A DNA stretch of 64,000 nucleotides from Gracilaria gracilis. Taxonomy: Eukaryota; Rhodophyta; Florideophyceae; Gracilariales; Gracilariaceae. Under the pieces are notes generated by a model, which was not told where the DNA came from, searched no databases, and was given only the letters and a program-made list of their open reading frames with translations. Location: contig JARGSG010000115.1 of the NCBI GenBank assembly GCA_030374805.1, positions 117,147 through 181,146 on the forward strand. The letters run 5' to 3'. A program made the translations under genes and the position numbers. Positions 9,226-19,819 of this stretch are shown piece after piece. The stretch's first letter is position 1; the number at the start of each line of letters is the position of its first letter.

Positions 9226-10512
9226 TTATTTCGGTAACAAAGTGGCCAACAAACGGAGTGGCGCCAACAATGAGTGCGCCAGTGGCGGGGACACGCTCGC
9301 AGTGTACGCGCTGCAGCGCACGCCATCGCCGTCCCAGAACACCACCAACTTGCCACTCGCTGTCTGCGGGTTGTATAGTCCACGAGCGTATACCGTTTCC
9401 TTCGACAGCACCGGCTCTGCTGACGCCTTTTCACTGCTATTCTCCCCGTGCACGGTCAGCAGCTCTCCTGGCTTCACGGACCCGGCTGTCTTCAAAGCGC
9501 CATTTGCGTAGATGTAGTGCGAGCGTGACGCTACTACACTTCCCTTCCCCGTTTTGAGTCGCACGAATTCCCACCTTGCTCTCCCATCGGAGTGCGTAAA
9601 CATCACCACCTTGCTGAAACTTCCATCCCCGTCCACAACTTCGTCGCCCATCTTTAGTTCACTCATTGTCACCATAGAGCCGTTCTTCACCTTCACCTGC
9701 GCTGCAGCGGGGAAACATGCTTTTTCACCGTTTTCCTCCGTTGCGTTTGCCGTCGCTGAAGGTTTGACCTCGGCATCGGGCGTTGCTGTTGTCTCGAGCT
9801 CCAAGAGCTTCTGCACCTCCCCACGGAGCCTTGCTTCGTCGCCTTCCTTGAGGTACGAGCATCCAATCCCGGCGCTGGTATCCAGCGCAATGTTCAAAGA
9901 AAACGATTCTTCAATTGGCGCCACTGAAGATCTGTCAAGCTCACTGAATAACGTTCCAATTTCAGTTCCGCTGCTTCTGTAGTGATTGATAAGGGAATAG
10001 AAAAGCCCAATGTCTTGCACTCTTATCTGGGTATTTGAGACCGTGAGATTAAGCAGAGGGCACTGAAGTTCCGCATTCCCAACGTTTCCATCGAAAAGTG
10101 GAAAGTGGTTCGTCAAGTCTGGTAGAGAAATTTTGCCTCCCTCTGAATTGTTGATAGGAGATGTGCCCGATGATAGCATCTGGAATGCCACTTCGGCTGC
10201 CGCTGTACTGCCGTTTGAGCTAAAAACGCATCTTGAATCTCCTTCTTCGTCTGCCACCAGCGTGACGTTCGCCACTGTTCCCGCGTTGGATTCATTTACA
10301 ATAACCATCTTCGGACAGACCAGAGCAAGAAAGAAAGGATCTTCTGGTAATATTCTCAGAAGATCTTTCACACTCACGTAGTTGTACACTCCACTCAGGT
10401 TTTGAGGCACAGAAATCCCCTCTTGCCCCCGAGCGACACAGATTAGACCAATTAAACATATGAAAAGGCTCTTCCAAACTGTGTTCTGCATTGCAAGCCT
10501 TTCTCTCTTCAT
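9226..10512 (-). CDS. Secreted protein with C-terminal hedgehog-type Hint ('hog') autoprocessing domain
   Basis: The 428-aa protein begins with a signal peptide (hydrophobic core SLFICLIGLICVA, cleavage likely near GQE). An extracellular domain follows (about 30-260) carrying many N-x-S/T sites and several Cys. A Hint module runs from Cys266 in EKACFPAAAQVKV. It shows MSELKMGDEVVDGDG, then a SRSH motif (His332) in place of the family TxxH, AGSVKPGELL, and a closing GLYNPQTASGKLVVF...CSAY segment that matches the hedgehog Hint signature of 'G.Y.P.T..G.l.V...S.Y'. Hedgehog-type Hint domains self-cleave before the Cys through a thioester and can pass the N-terminal fragment to a nucleophile such as a sterol. 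The short tail is amphipathic (LLAPLRLLATLL). Hog proteins without a hedge domain are known in several protists, including red algae as far as I recall. The N-terminal domain is unrecognised. Confidence 0.82.
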   Translation of the reverse strand: MKRERLAMQNTVWKSLFICLIGLICVARGQEGISVPQNLSGVYNYVSVKDLLRILPEDPFFLALVCPKMVIVNESNAGTVANVTLVADEEGDSRCVFSSNGSTAAAEVAFQMLSSGTSPINNSEGGKISLPDLTNHFPLFDGNVGNAELQCPLLNLTVSNTQIRVQDIGLFYSLINHYRSSGTEIGTLFSELDRSSVAPIEESFSLNIALDTSAGIGCSYLKEGDEARLRGEVQKLLELETTATPDAEVKPSATANATEENGEKACFPAAAQVKVKNGSMVTMSELKMGDEVVDGDGSFSKVVMFTHSDGRARWEFVRLKTGKGSVVASRSHYIYANGALKTAGSVKPGELLTVHGENSSEKASAEPVLSKETVYARGLYNPQTASGKLVVFWDGDGVRCSAYTASVSPPLAHSLLAPLRLLATLLPK

Positions 10513-11563
10513 GTTTCACCTCCTGAATTATGTTCACGCTTATGAGCAAATCCGTGAAGCGAGTTTTTTGAAGGCTTGTCGCCTGTGCAACTTGGGCAGA
10601 GACATCAGTCACCCTTTACATACATGGGACTGTCTCTTTGAACAGTCTTAGTAGCACGGGAGCAAGAATAGAAGGTTCAGATTTGTATTTTACGAGAGTC
10701 TTGTTTACGTGAACCTCTAATCTGTCTTTGAATTTTGAACAAGTCAAATACCATATAATTACCGCAAATGCGGTATTGCTTCCGAGAGTGTACTTCGAGA
10801 CAAACAAGCGCCCAGTGACGGGAGTAGGAACGACCGCTGCATGCAGAGTATTGATGCAAGTCGCAGCACTTTAACAGAAGAGCTGGCACTTGTAGTAGTG
10901 CACAAACCGTTTGTTTCAAGCGCGATGGCATTACATGTCGCAGTCTACGGCTGATTCTGGTGGAGTTTACTAGAAAGTAAACGGTCCATACATTCATGAC
11001 TAGTCTTCTGACAGACGGTACATATTTTGTGAAATGTCGACATGTTCAATGCAAAACTCTTTCAACTCATATTTAAGTGCTGTCAAGGTCTTTTGCGAAA
11101 CTAGATTCAATTGCAAAAGTTCGGAAGACTTGATCTCGTCGTGAAAAGAATACCCCGTCTGATTACTATGGATTTAGGAACGGAGACGCTGACGTGTGTC
11201 AACAGAGAGGAATTGATGGCACCTCAAAAGGGCTAAAAGGACCACCCAAACAAGTGTACATGCCAATTCAAAGGATATTCTACCTATCTTCAGTCAGTAA
11301 ATTATTAACAACGACATCAGCAAATCAAAGCTTCGACACTTCACTATCGCTGCTTCAATGTATCCTGCGCCAATTCTCCAGCAAGCTTGGGACTACTTAG
11401 GCTTCATGCGACTTCTATGCTTCTCTAAAAAAAAGTTGAAAGTGAGCGGCTGTGCCACACGAGGGATATGTCATCATCTCGCCCCGTCCTTCCTCTGCCC
11501 GACATTCAGGTTCGCTGGTTTCCAACATGATCAATCGTATAAAGAAACGATAAACTATCTACT
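10513..11563. other. Intergenic, no gene seen
   Basis: About 1 kb between two minus-strand genes. It contains the Hint-gene promoter region and the 3' flank of the zinc-finger gene. Frames up to about 106 codons lack any recognisable feature. Confidence 0.5.
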
Positions 11564-12345
11564 TCATCGATGTTTAGAAATGTCCATTGAACGAAATGGA
11601 GATGTTGGCGGACGGGGTGGCTTGCTAGATTGTGCTGGGAGCACGTGGCCTTTCTTCTCATGTATTCCTCTCACATGCCTATAGAGACTGGACTTGTGAC
11701 TGAAACACTTGCCGCAGTTTTCGTATTGGCATTTGTAAGGTTTTCGCGAATTGTGCACAGCGTCAATATGAGCCTGTAGAGAAACGCAAGTGACATGGAT
11801 TTGTCAGGTCGATGTTGGCGGCAATAACTAAAAGGGGAGATTGTAGAAAGTCATACATTAAGGTGACCAATGCGCTCAAACCTGCCTTTGCACAAATGGC
11901 ACCCAAAGGGCCTTGCCGCACTATTTCGACGAGTATCAGGGATAGGTTCTGCGACCAGGCCAAGCGAACCAGAACGTTTCCGGAATATAGAGCTCGCAAC
12001 GCCATAAGTCCTATGTTTTAAAGAGCCATCAAGGGGAACTGACACTGGTGGAGAACGAGAGTCGGGTGCCGCAGGCGGATGAGCAGCCTCAGCAGACGGG
12101 CCTTGAGGCATTACTGTGTTCCAGTACGATCTATGGGAGTTCAAGTTTGCACACGACGAGGACGAAGCATCATTATGGGAAACCGACGACGACGACGACG
12201 ATTGTTGCTGCAACCTCAATACAGGGAATGAAAGACTTAAATCTTTTCTTCTGCTGTTTCTGCCAGGGCCACCCCTTCCGGAGGACATAGTTAGCGCGTT
12301 GGCACTTGAAGTGAGAGGGAGATGTGAAGAGCTCACCGCTAGCAC
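11564..12345 (-). CDS. C2H2 zinc-finger protein, two exons (232 aa)
   Basis: Exon 1 (12345-11857) ends in the middle of a zinc finger, at FGCHLCKGRFERIGHLN. The genomic sequence then reads GTATGA, a splice donor. An acceptor CTCTACAG lies at 11774, giving an 83-bp intron, and exon 2 (11773-11564) starts AHIDAVH. The join restores C-x2-C-x12-H-x4-H exactly. A second finger follows at once (YKCQYENCGKCFSHKSSLYRH, C-x4-C-x12-H-x4-H). The N-terminal 140 residues are Ser-rich and low complexity. Paired C2H2 fingers of this type bind DNA, so the protein is probably a transcription factor; its targets are unknown. The exact repair of the finger by splicing is good evidence for the gene model. Confidence 0.85.
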
Positions 12346-15300
12346 GGGTCATGAATTAGATGCTTAATAGAAGAGGGGGAAGCGGGGGCGGCTTTGGAGA
12401 TGGATCATTCGGCTGAAGGCGAGACGTAAGGTGGAATGCGGCAACGGCAAACATAGAGAGGTGGCTTCTTGAGAGGTTTGAGACATGTGACAGGGGCGGG
12501 CAGGGGATGGTGAGGCACGCGAGAGGCAGTGAAACCACATGCGTAAGTGGCATACGGTAGGTGGAGAGCAGTGGGGGGATGTTGTGTTGGTGCAATTAGG
12601 AGGAGAACAACCTGTCACTTGCTGGAAGACGGTGAGGTGGACGAACGAAACGAGCGTGGTTCGCACCAGGAAGGCGGAGCAGTCGAGACAAACTTCGCCA
12701 AGTGGGCGGCGCCCGTTCCGGCGCCTGAAAAAGTTTCTCCGCTATGCGGCCACCACCACGGCGAATAATCATTCAACGCTTGCTTGATCACATAGTCGTT
12801 AAGCTTGTTCCCATCCACACGCCTGCGCCACTCGCCCACGCCGCCGCGCTTTATTGCGATGTTTGCTGCCCGAGCCCACTCGTGACATCGTTTTAATTCA
12901 CGCCTCTGTGTCCGGTCCGCCCATGCACCCTCCCGTCCACGTCAGCTCTCAGTGCATTAACGTCCCATTCCACCTCCAAGAACATGTCACGCCCGTCATG
13001 CTTTCCAGACCATCAATCAGCCGTGGTTGCCCTCTATATCGGTAGCGTTCCCCCAAGTTCACACAAAGGCCATGGAATCCGTGAGTACAGGGATAACCTT
13101 CTAGCCGTACTCCCACTACAACGAGATTGTTCACCATTTGTTCACCCACAGTCGAGTGCTCCTGAGATTTTTCTTGGGCATTTGCTTCCACCGCACTGCA
13201 TCGTGCCTTGTTTCATCACAGACATCCCGAGAATATTTCATTTGTTTTACAACAACTGGCGACGAATGCTCAAAACACATGAGCCAGAGTAAAGCTCAAA
13301 GTGCAAGAAAAGATCGCCGTATCTTGAATGTGGTGCCCAGTTGCTTTGTAACTGCAGTTTGCATCAGCAAGGATAAGGTAGTACGAACCCTTGTATTTAG
13401 CTTCACAACCCAACATCTTCCAAAGTTTTAATAGGCGCAACGCTACGAAGGCATTGTCCCCTTTCCATGCGGTAGTCATCATGTCATCAACCGTTTGACT
13501 CATATACTTTCACTCAAAAAATCTTTCTTCACGTAAGTTATCTTCCATGACATCACATATTCTAAATCTGCAGAGCATGTCATATTTCTAAACACCCGTA
13601 ATGCATGATCAACTGTTGACGACCAGAATAGTACCGTTGTACACAATGAGGCAGGAATTTGACTGAAATAGGCTCAGCTAATTGCGGCTCAAGCGCTCGG
13701 AACATCCGGTTTCGTTCTAGATATCATAGTGATGCCCCAGAAGAAGAAAGACATGTCTCTGTTGTGCGAAAAAAAAAAAAGATTTGACGCGTGCCCAATA
13801 CTGATGAAGCACGCAGAGGGCCGGAGTTCCGCTAGCTAGCTATGAGCCCGTACGATCCCTGCCTGTCGAATGAACTTGCGTCATCTTGTCACCACAAATG
13901 AGGCAATCTCTTTTTCTACAGACGCTTCATCTTTTCATCATACGGCATATGCGGCAGTTTCCAAAACCAAATACAACGGATGTCAGCTGTTCCAAGGTTA
14001 TGTCAGCTGTTCCAAGGCTTGATCTCAAGAACGCTCCCGTTTAGCGCAGTTCATCGCCACCATTCAGAGACAGCTGTTATTTTGCAGTTTTGGTACGACC
14101 AAGGCCGTGGGGACGGCTGTCAGATAAAAGCTTAATTGGGGGTTACGGCTTTTTACTTTTCGCAAGCTTGTGGAAGAGTGCCCGTGTTCTTGTCGTCATC
14201 CTTTTGGGCCATTAACACGTCACTCCGACTCGTCCTCAGAATTTATCTCGACCTCAAACTTGAGACTCCTTCAGGCACCACAGGCGTTTGTACAACGATA
14301 AATGTTCTTGTCGTGTGTGTCAGAATTCCAGAGTGCAGCGATAAACTACGCTGTAGCTTCAAGGAAGCACTCTCTGGGGCTTTCGATATTTTCTGAACAC
14401 AGGGTGCCTCTGCTGACTGTTCGAGAGTCACTTTCAAAATTTGTCTTACAAAGTGGCATACGTGGGGCGCTTCAGATCAGCACTCCTTTTACCTTACCAG
14501 ACTGCTGGTTAGAACGCCTCCCGGGTTGCTTCTAGAAATACAAAACTTTTGATCTATTTCATTCTGTTCTTGCTTATTGTGAGTTCTTACTGTAGGTCTA
14601 TTCCTTGCAACGTGGGGTTTGCAAAGGACAAGTTCAGGTGCCTCGTTGTGAAATAAACTTTTATGCTCTCTTTCGTAACCTTCCGTGACGACACCGTGTT
14701 CGTTAACCTGTAGTTCCTACCCAGCTTTTACTTCTGGGACTTGCTGACATTCGATGCCGACAAGATTAAAAAAGCCGTTCAAAGATGACACAGAAGCTCT
14801 ATACAAATATAGTTCTTGCGTTTGTCACGATTATCACACTCTGTGCTACTTCCAGAATCAAACTCTTTCTAAGATTGTCATGTATAATTGTGCTTCTGGG
14901 AAGTTTAGAGCATAAAAGCTTACGACTAAAAATATTCTTCGTATCACGAGTGGCGTTGCGCTTGAGAATCGCTGACTATTTTTTTTAAGCTCTCAGTGTT
15001 GATCACTGTCATAATGGAGGAAATAATTGGAATGTTTGTGGAAGACAGTTTGCAAACCTTTGTTATGTACAGAGTAAGTTACTGCAGTTTGTCGGTGCCG
15101 CCTCTGCTGTTGGTCACAGTTCAAACAACCAGTCACCATGTGGTCTCGTTTTCCCGAACAAACCCGTTGAGGCACATATATGTAGAGTGCAGACAGACTT
15201 TTGCGTGCCTGGTACACGAAATCACGATATCATAAAGTACGGACCATGTCATTCTAAGACTCAGTCTAGGTTCGAATCACTTGAGATCGGTGATAAGCAT

Positions 15301-15459
15301 TGTAAACCATTTTGCTCCATGATATCAGAATTAAAAGGCATTAGGAGTATGAACGAAGGAGACGAAGACAGTACCAATCAAGGCAAAAAGTTGCTCGTCA
15401 GCACCCTTTCGAAAGACGCAACCGACAGATCTATTTGATAATGTGCAAGTTGAAAAATA
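12346..15459. other. Long gene-poor stretch
   Basis: About 3.1 kb with only short frames (to about 100 codons) and no recognisable domain. It contains a 20-bp tandem duplication near 13,980. A run of about 12 A lies near 13,770. It may hold noncoding RNA genes or regulatory sequence that I cannot identify. Confidence 0.45.
13980..14018. repeat. 20-bp direct tandem duplication
   Basis: The unit ATGTCAGCTGTTCCAAGGTT is present twice in immediate succession with only the last position varying. It is probably a replication-slippage duplication in noncoding DNA. Confidence 0.9.
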
Positions 15460-15560
15460 CACTTCAGGGAATCTCGGTTGGGAGAACAACGTGCAGACTC
15501 TTCAGACTTTGCACTCTGCAGAGTCTGCACGTTGTTCCCCAACCGAGATTCCTGCAGTGC
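15460..15560. ncRNA. Long near-perfect hairpin (possible small-RNA precursor or snap-back element)
   Basis: Two arms of about 41 nt (15460-15500 and 15521-15560) are reverse complements apart from one mismatch and single-base indels. They are separated by a 20-nt loop. A stem of this length and precision in otherwise noncoding DNA is not expected by chance. It could be a miRNA/siRNA precursor, a miniature inverted-repeat element or a recent fold-back duplication. The strand cannot be told from the sequence. There is no evidence for transcription. Confidence 0.55.
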
Positions 15561-15874
15561 AGCCCTCTGCTTCTTATGTGTACAAAATTGGGGAATTCCG
15601 CTCGTTTAAATATAGAAACTTTCTGGGACCGTTCATCGCCACGTTGTGCACAACTTGTGAGGGATCATGACATTGTGTCCCTCCGCAGAAGAGGTAGGAA
15701 CTTGTAGTTAACATAGATGCATCCCAATCGCTTGTCACGAGCCTCTTCCACAAAGTTCTTCCATCTTTGTGGCGCCCCTTTGAATCTTGAACGTTATCTG
15801 AAGGCGCACTAAACTGCTGGGTTCAAAAAACTGCTGCAAGAATACCATTTTCTTGCTACGTAAGGCCTTGCTAA
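15561..15874. other. Intergenic 3' flank of the nucleotidyltransferase-JmjC gene
   Basis: About 300 bp with no supported gene, between the hairpin and the stop of the downstream minus-strand gene. Confidence 0.5.
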
Positions 15875-18043
15875 TCAAAGTTGGCATAAATATCTAATAG
15901 TACGAGAAATAGAAAGCTCTTCTCTTGCAGCAATGCTTTCTGTGTAGTGCGACCAATTCGGCGGGAATACAATCAGATCGCCGGGACCAAGGACGGCCTC
16001 CATCGCAAGCGACGAGCATTCTTTCCAGAACCGTCGGAAGATTATAGATTGGCTATGATCAAGATTCACTCGCGCCCGTCGATGAAGAGGGTGTCCTAAG
16101 GGATATATACCAAGTCCGTCAAGAGCTTCGGGTGGAAAGAATAACATTCGTTTCTTTCCACTAATGTGAAGCAGCGCTGAATGGGATGCATCGTAATGTA
16201 GACTAGATACGGTGCCATGTGCGCTAATCCATATTCTTTCCCCTTGGACGATTTGCAGATTCTGATTCCCTCCCACATCAAACAGTTGCTCTGACCTGAA
16301 TGCATCTGTCTGGATGTACAAGAACTCTCGAACTGAATCTTTGTACACCAGAGGTGATGAGCTGCAGTCAGCTTTAAGCCGTCGAATGGCTTCATTAGTT
16401 GAAACTGAACGAAGAACGCTTGAAGGAGTGAATAATTTATCCTTAATCCATGGGTGCTCACTACGACAAAATGTTACGATGTTTGTGGGCGAAATTCGGC
16501 AAGAAACTGTTAGGTGATTCGTTGCCAAACTTGTGAGTAGAGACTGTGAGTTTTCGACATTCATGGCGCTTCGGACGATAAACGGTTCGTCACAGTCAGT
16601 CAGAAAGCCGGAAAGATTCAAATCATGTTCCAAAACTTTCTCCTCAATATCTTTTTCCGTTACTTGTCCAAACTCTTCAATAGCTATTTTTGGTAGTGCG
16701 CATCGAACAAAGGGAGCAGACGTTGGTGATCTCCTTGCTTGAAAGAGGGCGCTCGAAATAGTTTGCTCTACAGCTTGGAGCGCGTTTTGGAAGGTTATTG
16801 GTCTCCCAATTGAGGCTTTTAGTTCATTCGAAACGGGCGAATCAGGGTTGGAACGAAAGGTCTGCTTCAAAAAGACATCTTCCACCACCTCTACGAGACT
16901 TCGCGCAGTCTCTAACCCCACTCTGAGAATACCTTCCTGACCCAAACCAACAAATCCATTAGTTTCGTGGGCACAGGCAACCTGCAGAGCAGCCAAGAAC
17001 AGATCAGCATGTTCGGGAAATACTGTGGAACATAACCCAAAGCAAGGTACCAAATCTCGGGCATGTTTTCTAGTCTTCGGGACTATGAGTTCTGTTAGGG
17101 AACGTAGACATCGCTTGCACAACCATTGCAGGGCGTGGAGTTTCAAAAAAGCATAACTGGCATGACTCTGTTGGGTAAAAAGCGTCATACATTTTCGTTC
17201 ATCATCTCTTACGTTAATCGCGGAGCTTAATCTGTTTAGACTTATCGGCATTGTTGCGAGATCGGTTTTCGTATGTGCACCTAAAGGTAGAGAATAGTAG
17301 CGGAGAAGGAAGGCAAGGTCTGGAGAAATGGAAGAAGATTCTATGCATCTCAAATCAATGGGAAGCGGAGGTTTCCATTGAGCAGTAATGGATTTGATGT
17401 GATTCCTTAGAACTGCTAATGAAGAAACTGAAACTTGTTTCTTCGTGATAATAACAAGGTCCAAATCCGATCTACCGTCTTCGAAAAAGTGCTGAGTTGC
17501 GATTGATCCGCGTACATACACAGCGTTGACGTTACTCTCTCGCAAATGCTGTAGAATTACCATCTTTAAGTACAACAGACGTGTTGCGATGTGATCCGGG
17601 ATACTCAGCCTACTGCTTTCTGTTACAGAGAGATCGGCTTTGATCTCTAGAGTTCTTCCAAAATCTCGTACATACCCCTTGCGGACAGATTCTTCGAATG
17701 TCCTGGCCAGACATTTAACAACAGAGACAGGTCGCTCGTAGCTCTTAAGGGCAGTGCAGCAATGTGACAGTTTGGGCCAAGGTAGGAAGGAGGGGGAAGG
17801 ACTAAACAGAAAAGCCGTTGTGGAACCATGCCTGCAATGATGATGCATTTCGGTTTCGCAATGGCGGTAGTTCTGCACAAGAAGCTGGCTTCTGATAGAG
17901 CGGCGCTTGCAGGGGTCGTCGACGCTGAGACCGTTTTGTTGGAAGAAAATTGGAGCGAATACTTCGGCTCGACCAGCTTTTGGACACAGACGCTGCACCT
18001 GCGTTTCCTTGACGTGGGCTATTGGTTTGGACTTGGTTTGCAA
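15875..18043 (-). CDS. Nucleotidyltransferase fused to a JmjC/cupin_8-type dioxygenase domain (722 aa)
   Basis: One intact frame carries two enzyme folds. At residues 175-200 is a polymerase-beta-superfamily nucleotidyltransferase signature: VYVRGSIATQHF then SDLDLVII (Gly-Ser at 179-180, Asp194 and Asp196, probable third Asp230 in PIDLRC). An all-helical region follows, as in AadA-type minimal nucleotidyltransferases. From about 600 the sequence is a JmjC/cupin_8 domain: GERIWISAHGTVSSLHYD (metal ligands His616 and Asp618), SGKKRMLFFPPEAL, then GPGDLIVFPPNWSHY (His699). These domains are Fe(II)/2-oxoglutarate hydroxylases or demethylases of the FIH/JMJD5/TYW5 group. The first 100 residues are Cys/Ser-rich and may include non-conserved sequence or a wrong start. 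The combination suggests coupled modification of an RNA or small molecule, but the substrate is unknown. Confidence 0.78.
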   Translation of the reverse strand: MQTKSKPIAHVKETQVQRLCPKAGRAEVFAPIFFQQNGLSVDDPCKRRSIRSQLLVQNYRHCETEMHHHCRHGSTTAFLFSPSPSFLPWPKLSHCCTALKSYERPVSVVKCLARTFEESVRKGYVRDFGRTLEIKADLSVTESSRLSIPDHIATRLLYLKMVILQHLRESNVNAVYVRGSIATQHFFEDGRSDLDLVIITKKQVSVSSLAVLRNHIKSITAQWKPPLPIDLRCIESSSISPDLAFLLRYYSLPLGAHTKTDLATMPISLNRLSSAINVRDDERKCMTLFTQQSHASYAFLKLHALQWLCKRCLRSLTELIVPKTRKHARDLVPCFGLCSTVFPEHADLFLAALQVACAHETNGFVGLGQEGILRVGLETARSLVEVVEDVFLKQTFRSNPDSPVSNELKASIGRPITFQNALQAVEQTISSALFQARRSPTSAPFVRCALPKIAIEEFGQVTEKDIEEKVLEHDLNLSGFLTDCDEPFIVRSAMNVENSQSLLTSLATNHLTVSCRISPTNIVTFCRSEHPWIKDKLFTPSSVLRSVSTNEAIRRLKADCSSSPLVYKDSVREFLYIQTDAFRSEQLFDVGGNQNLQIVQGERIWISAHGTVSSLHYDASHSALLHISGKKRMLFFPPEALDGLGIYPLGHPLHRRARVNLDHSQSIIFRRFWKECSSLAMEAVLGPGDLIVFPPNWSHYTESIAAREELSISRTIRYLCQL

Positions 18044-19173
18044 CCCATCCTCCTACAGGGGGGAATACTCTCGCTTCGAGGAAGACGGCATTGTCGGAGC
18101 ACGACTGCCCACCGTCACTGGCAAAGCTTTCCCGCAGTCCACCAGTATAACAGAGAATCTCTGCAATCACTTGATACGCAGTTTTTTGGAGCGCTGGAGA
18201 GGGGAATTGCCAAAACCAGATACGAGGTCTGGTTCAGGCGAATAAGTTGTTCGGTGAGAGAGATGAAAGTGAATAACCTTTGCAGGGGGGGGGGGGGGGG
18301 GGTTGTTCGCGATAGTGCCCGATTGGTTTTTACAAGGGGAGTGCCAGCCTCAAAAGTTGACCGCTACCCAGATCGGCTTGGCACAATTTTGGCGGGAGCT
18401 GAGGGGGTAAGAGGGTTACAGAAACAAAAGGCGCTCCTGGACCCATGAACGCGCAGAAACTTCCTAAGCTGTAAGATACAATAATACCCCGTCATTACCT
18501 ACCACTACCCAGACCTTCTCGTCCTCCTGAGAATCGCCTCTTGACTCAAGAGTCTTGAGCTGTTGAGATGCTGCATGAGCCTTAAGGATGTTCGGCTACG
18601 CGCGATGGTGGTCTCAACTGATTTTCTTCGACTACTTTACGAACCGAATAAAGCGCACTCCACAATAATGCCGTAATGGAGATGTTGGACGGGGGTGGCG
18701 CTATCGAAGTCCAGTCACTGTAAGGTTATGCTATGTCATAAGACTAGTGTATGGGCCAATTCGGAAAACGCAAATGGGGGCCAAAAGCCTTTTTGCATCA
18801 AAGGTACAGGTATCCATACCAAGCGTACAACGGTAGATACCGTTGGCACCAAAAGTTTCAAACAAATCGGGAAAATCAACGTTCACCATGTTATAATCTT
18901 ATCAGCGAGCTCAACTGGTGGCATTTGGTTCTACTGTAAACCTCACGGATGTAATTGTATCCAGCGTTCACACGTTGTACTCTGTCGCCGGCGGCATACG
19001 TCGTTCCGCGCGTTTCCTAACTCTATACGTGCGCAGTCACAGTCTCTGCCTTCACGAGTCTCTCCCGCGATACATGCTCCGTCCGTGATCCATCATTCAG
19101 GTTGGAGGAACCGCGTTCGGTGACAACCTTTTTTTTTGTTCACACCTTTCGAGAAGGCACCATTTGAATCATC
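18044..19173. other. Intergenic region between divergent genes
   Basis: It lies between the NTase-JmjC start (-) and the eS12 start (+), so both promoters are probably here. It includes an 18-G homopolymer. Frames overlapping the 5' end of the NTase-JmjC gene on either strand look like shadows. Confidence 0.5.
18285..18302. repeat. G18 homopolymer
   Basis: Eighteen consecutive G on the plus strand. Runs of this length can form G-quadruplexes and are also prone to sequencing-length error. Confidence 0.95.
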
Positions 19174-19602
19174 ATGTCTGAGGGTGAAGTTGCGATCGAT
19201 GCCGTGCCCGAGGATGTCGGGGAAATGGACATTCTTAAAGCTCTTCAGGAAGTGCTTAAAAAGTCTCTTGTTCACGACGGCTTAGTTCGTGGGTTAAATG
19301 AGGTCGCGAAGGCCTTGGATCGTGGTCAGGCTCAGCTGTGCATTCTCGCATCTGACTGCGATGAACCTCGATACACTCGTCTCATCGAAGCGCTTTGCGC
19401 TGCCCATGAGGTGGCGCTGGTGCGGGTTCCGGACAAGAAACAGCTTGGAGAATGGGCTGGTCTTTGCAAGATCGATGAAGAAGGCAATGCTACAAAGGTG
19501 GTTGGCTCTACTAGTTGTGTTATCAAGGAGTTCGGGGAGAGTTCCCCTGGATACGAATTCTTGTTGGAGTACCTGAAGGAAAACAAGGACGGTGATGAAT
19601 GA
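19174..19602 (+). CDS. RPS12: 40S ribosomal protein eS12
   Basis: The 142-aa length and sequence match eukaryotic eS12. An acidic N terminus ([14 protein letters not shown]) is followed by [19 protein letters not shown], the L7Ae-like core [40 protein letters not shown] and a [12 protein letters not shown]...[10 protein letters not shown] terminus. eS12 sits on the 40S beak. No intron is needed. The start ATG lies in ATCATGTCT after a T-rich leader, which may be a 5'-TOP-like tract, although the transcription start is unknown. It is convergent with the PTPS gene, 217 bp away. Confidence 0.95.
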   Translation: MSEGEVAIDAVPEDVGEMDILKALQEVLKKSLVHDGLVRGLNEVAKALDRGQAQLCILASDCDEPRYTRLIEALCAAHEVALVRVPDKKQLGEWAGLCKIDEEGNATKVVGSTSCVIKEFGESSPGYEFLLEYLKENKDGDE

Positions 19603-19819
19603 TCTGTCTCAGTCCTAGATCTGATGATACGCTTTCATCAAAACGCGCTGTGGACCGGACTTTGGGCTTTGAACTTAATCTCTGCCACACATCACCGCGT
19701 GGACTCGTGAGTGAAGATTTACTTCGATCGAGGCTTCCGATAGTGAGCCGGCAGTTGAATAGGTTGTTGCCAGCACTACGCTTTCGAGAATGTGTATATC
19801 TGACTTGATTAAAAGAACG

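Noticed and set aside
15265-15290. GGTTCGAATC word resembling a tRNA T-loop
   Set aside because: No matching stems or A-box upstream at the expected distance.
17828-18448. 206-codon plus-strand ORF over the 5' end of the NTase-JmjC gene
   Set aside because: It includes a poly-Gly from the G18 run, overlaps a real gene antisense and has no domain.
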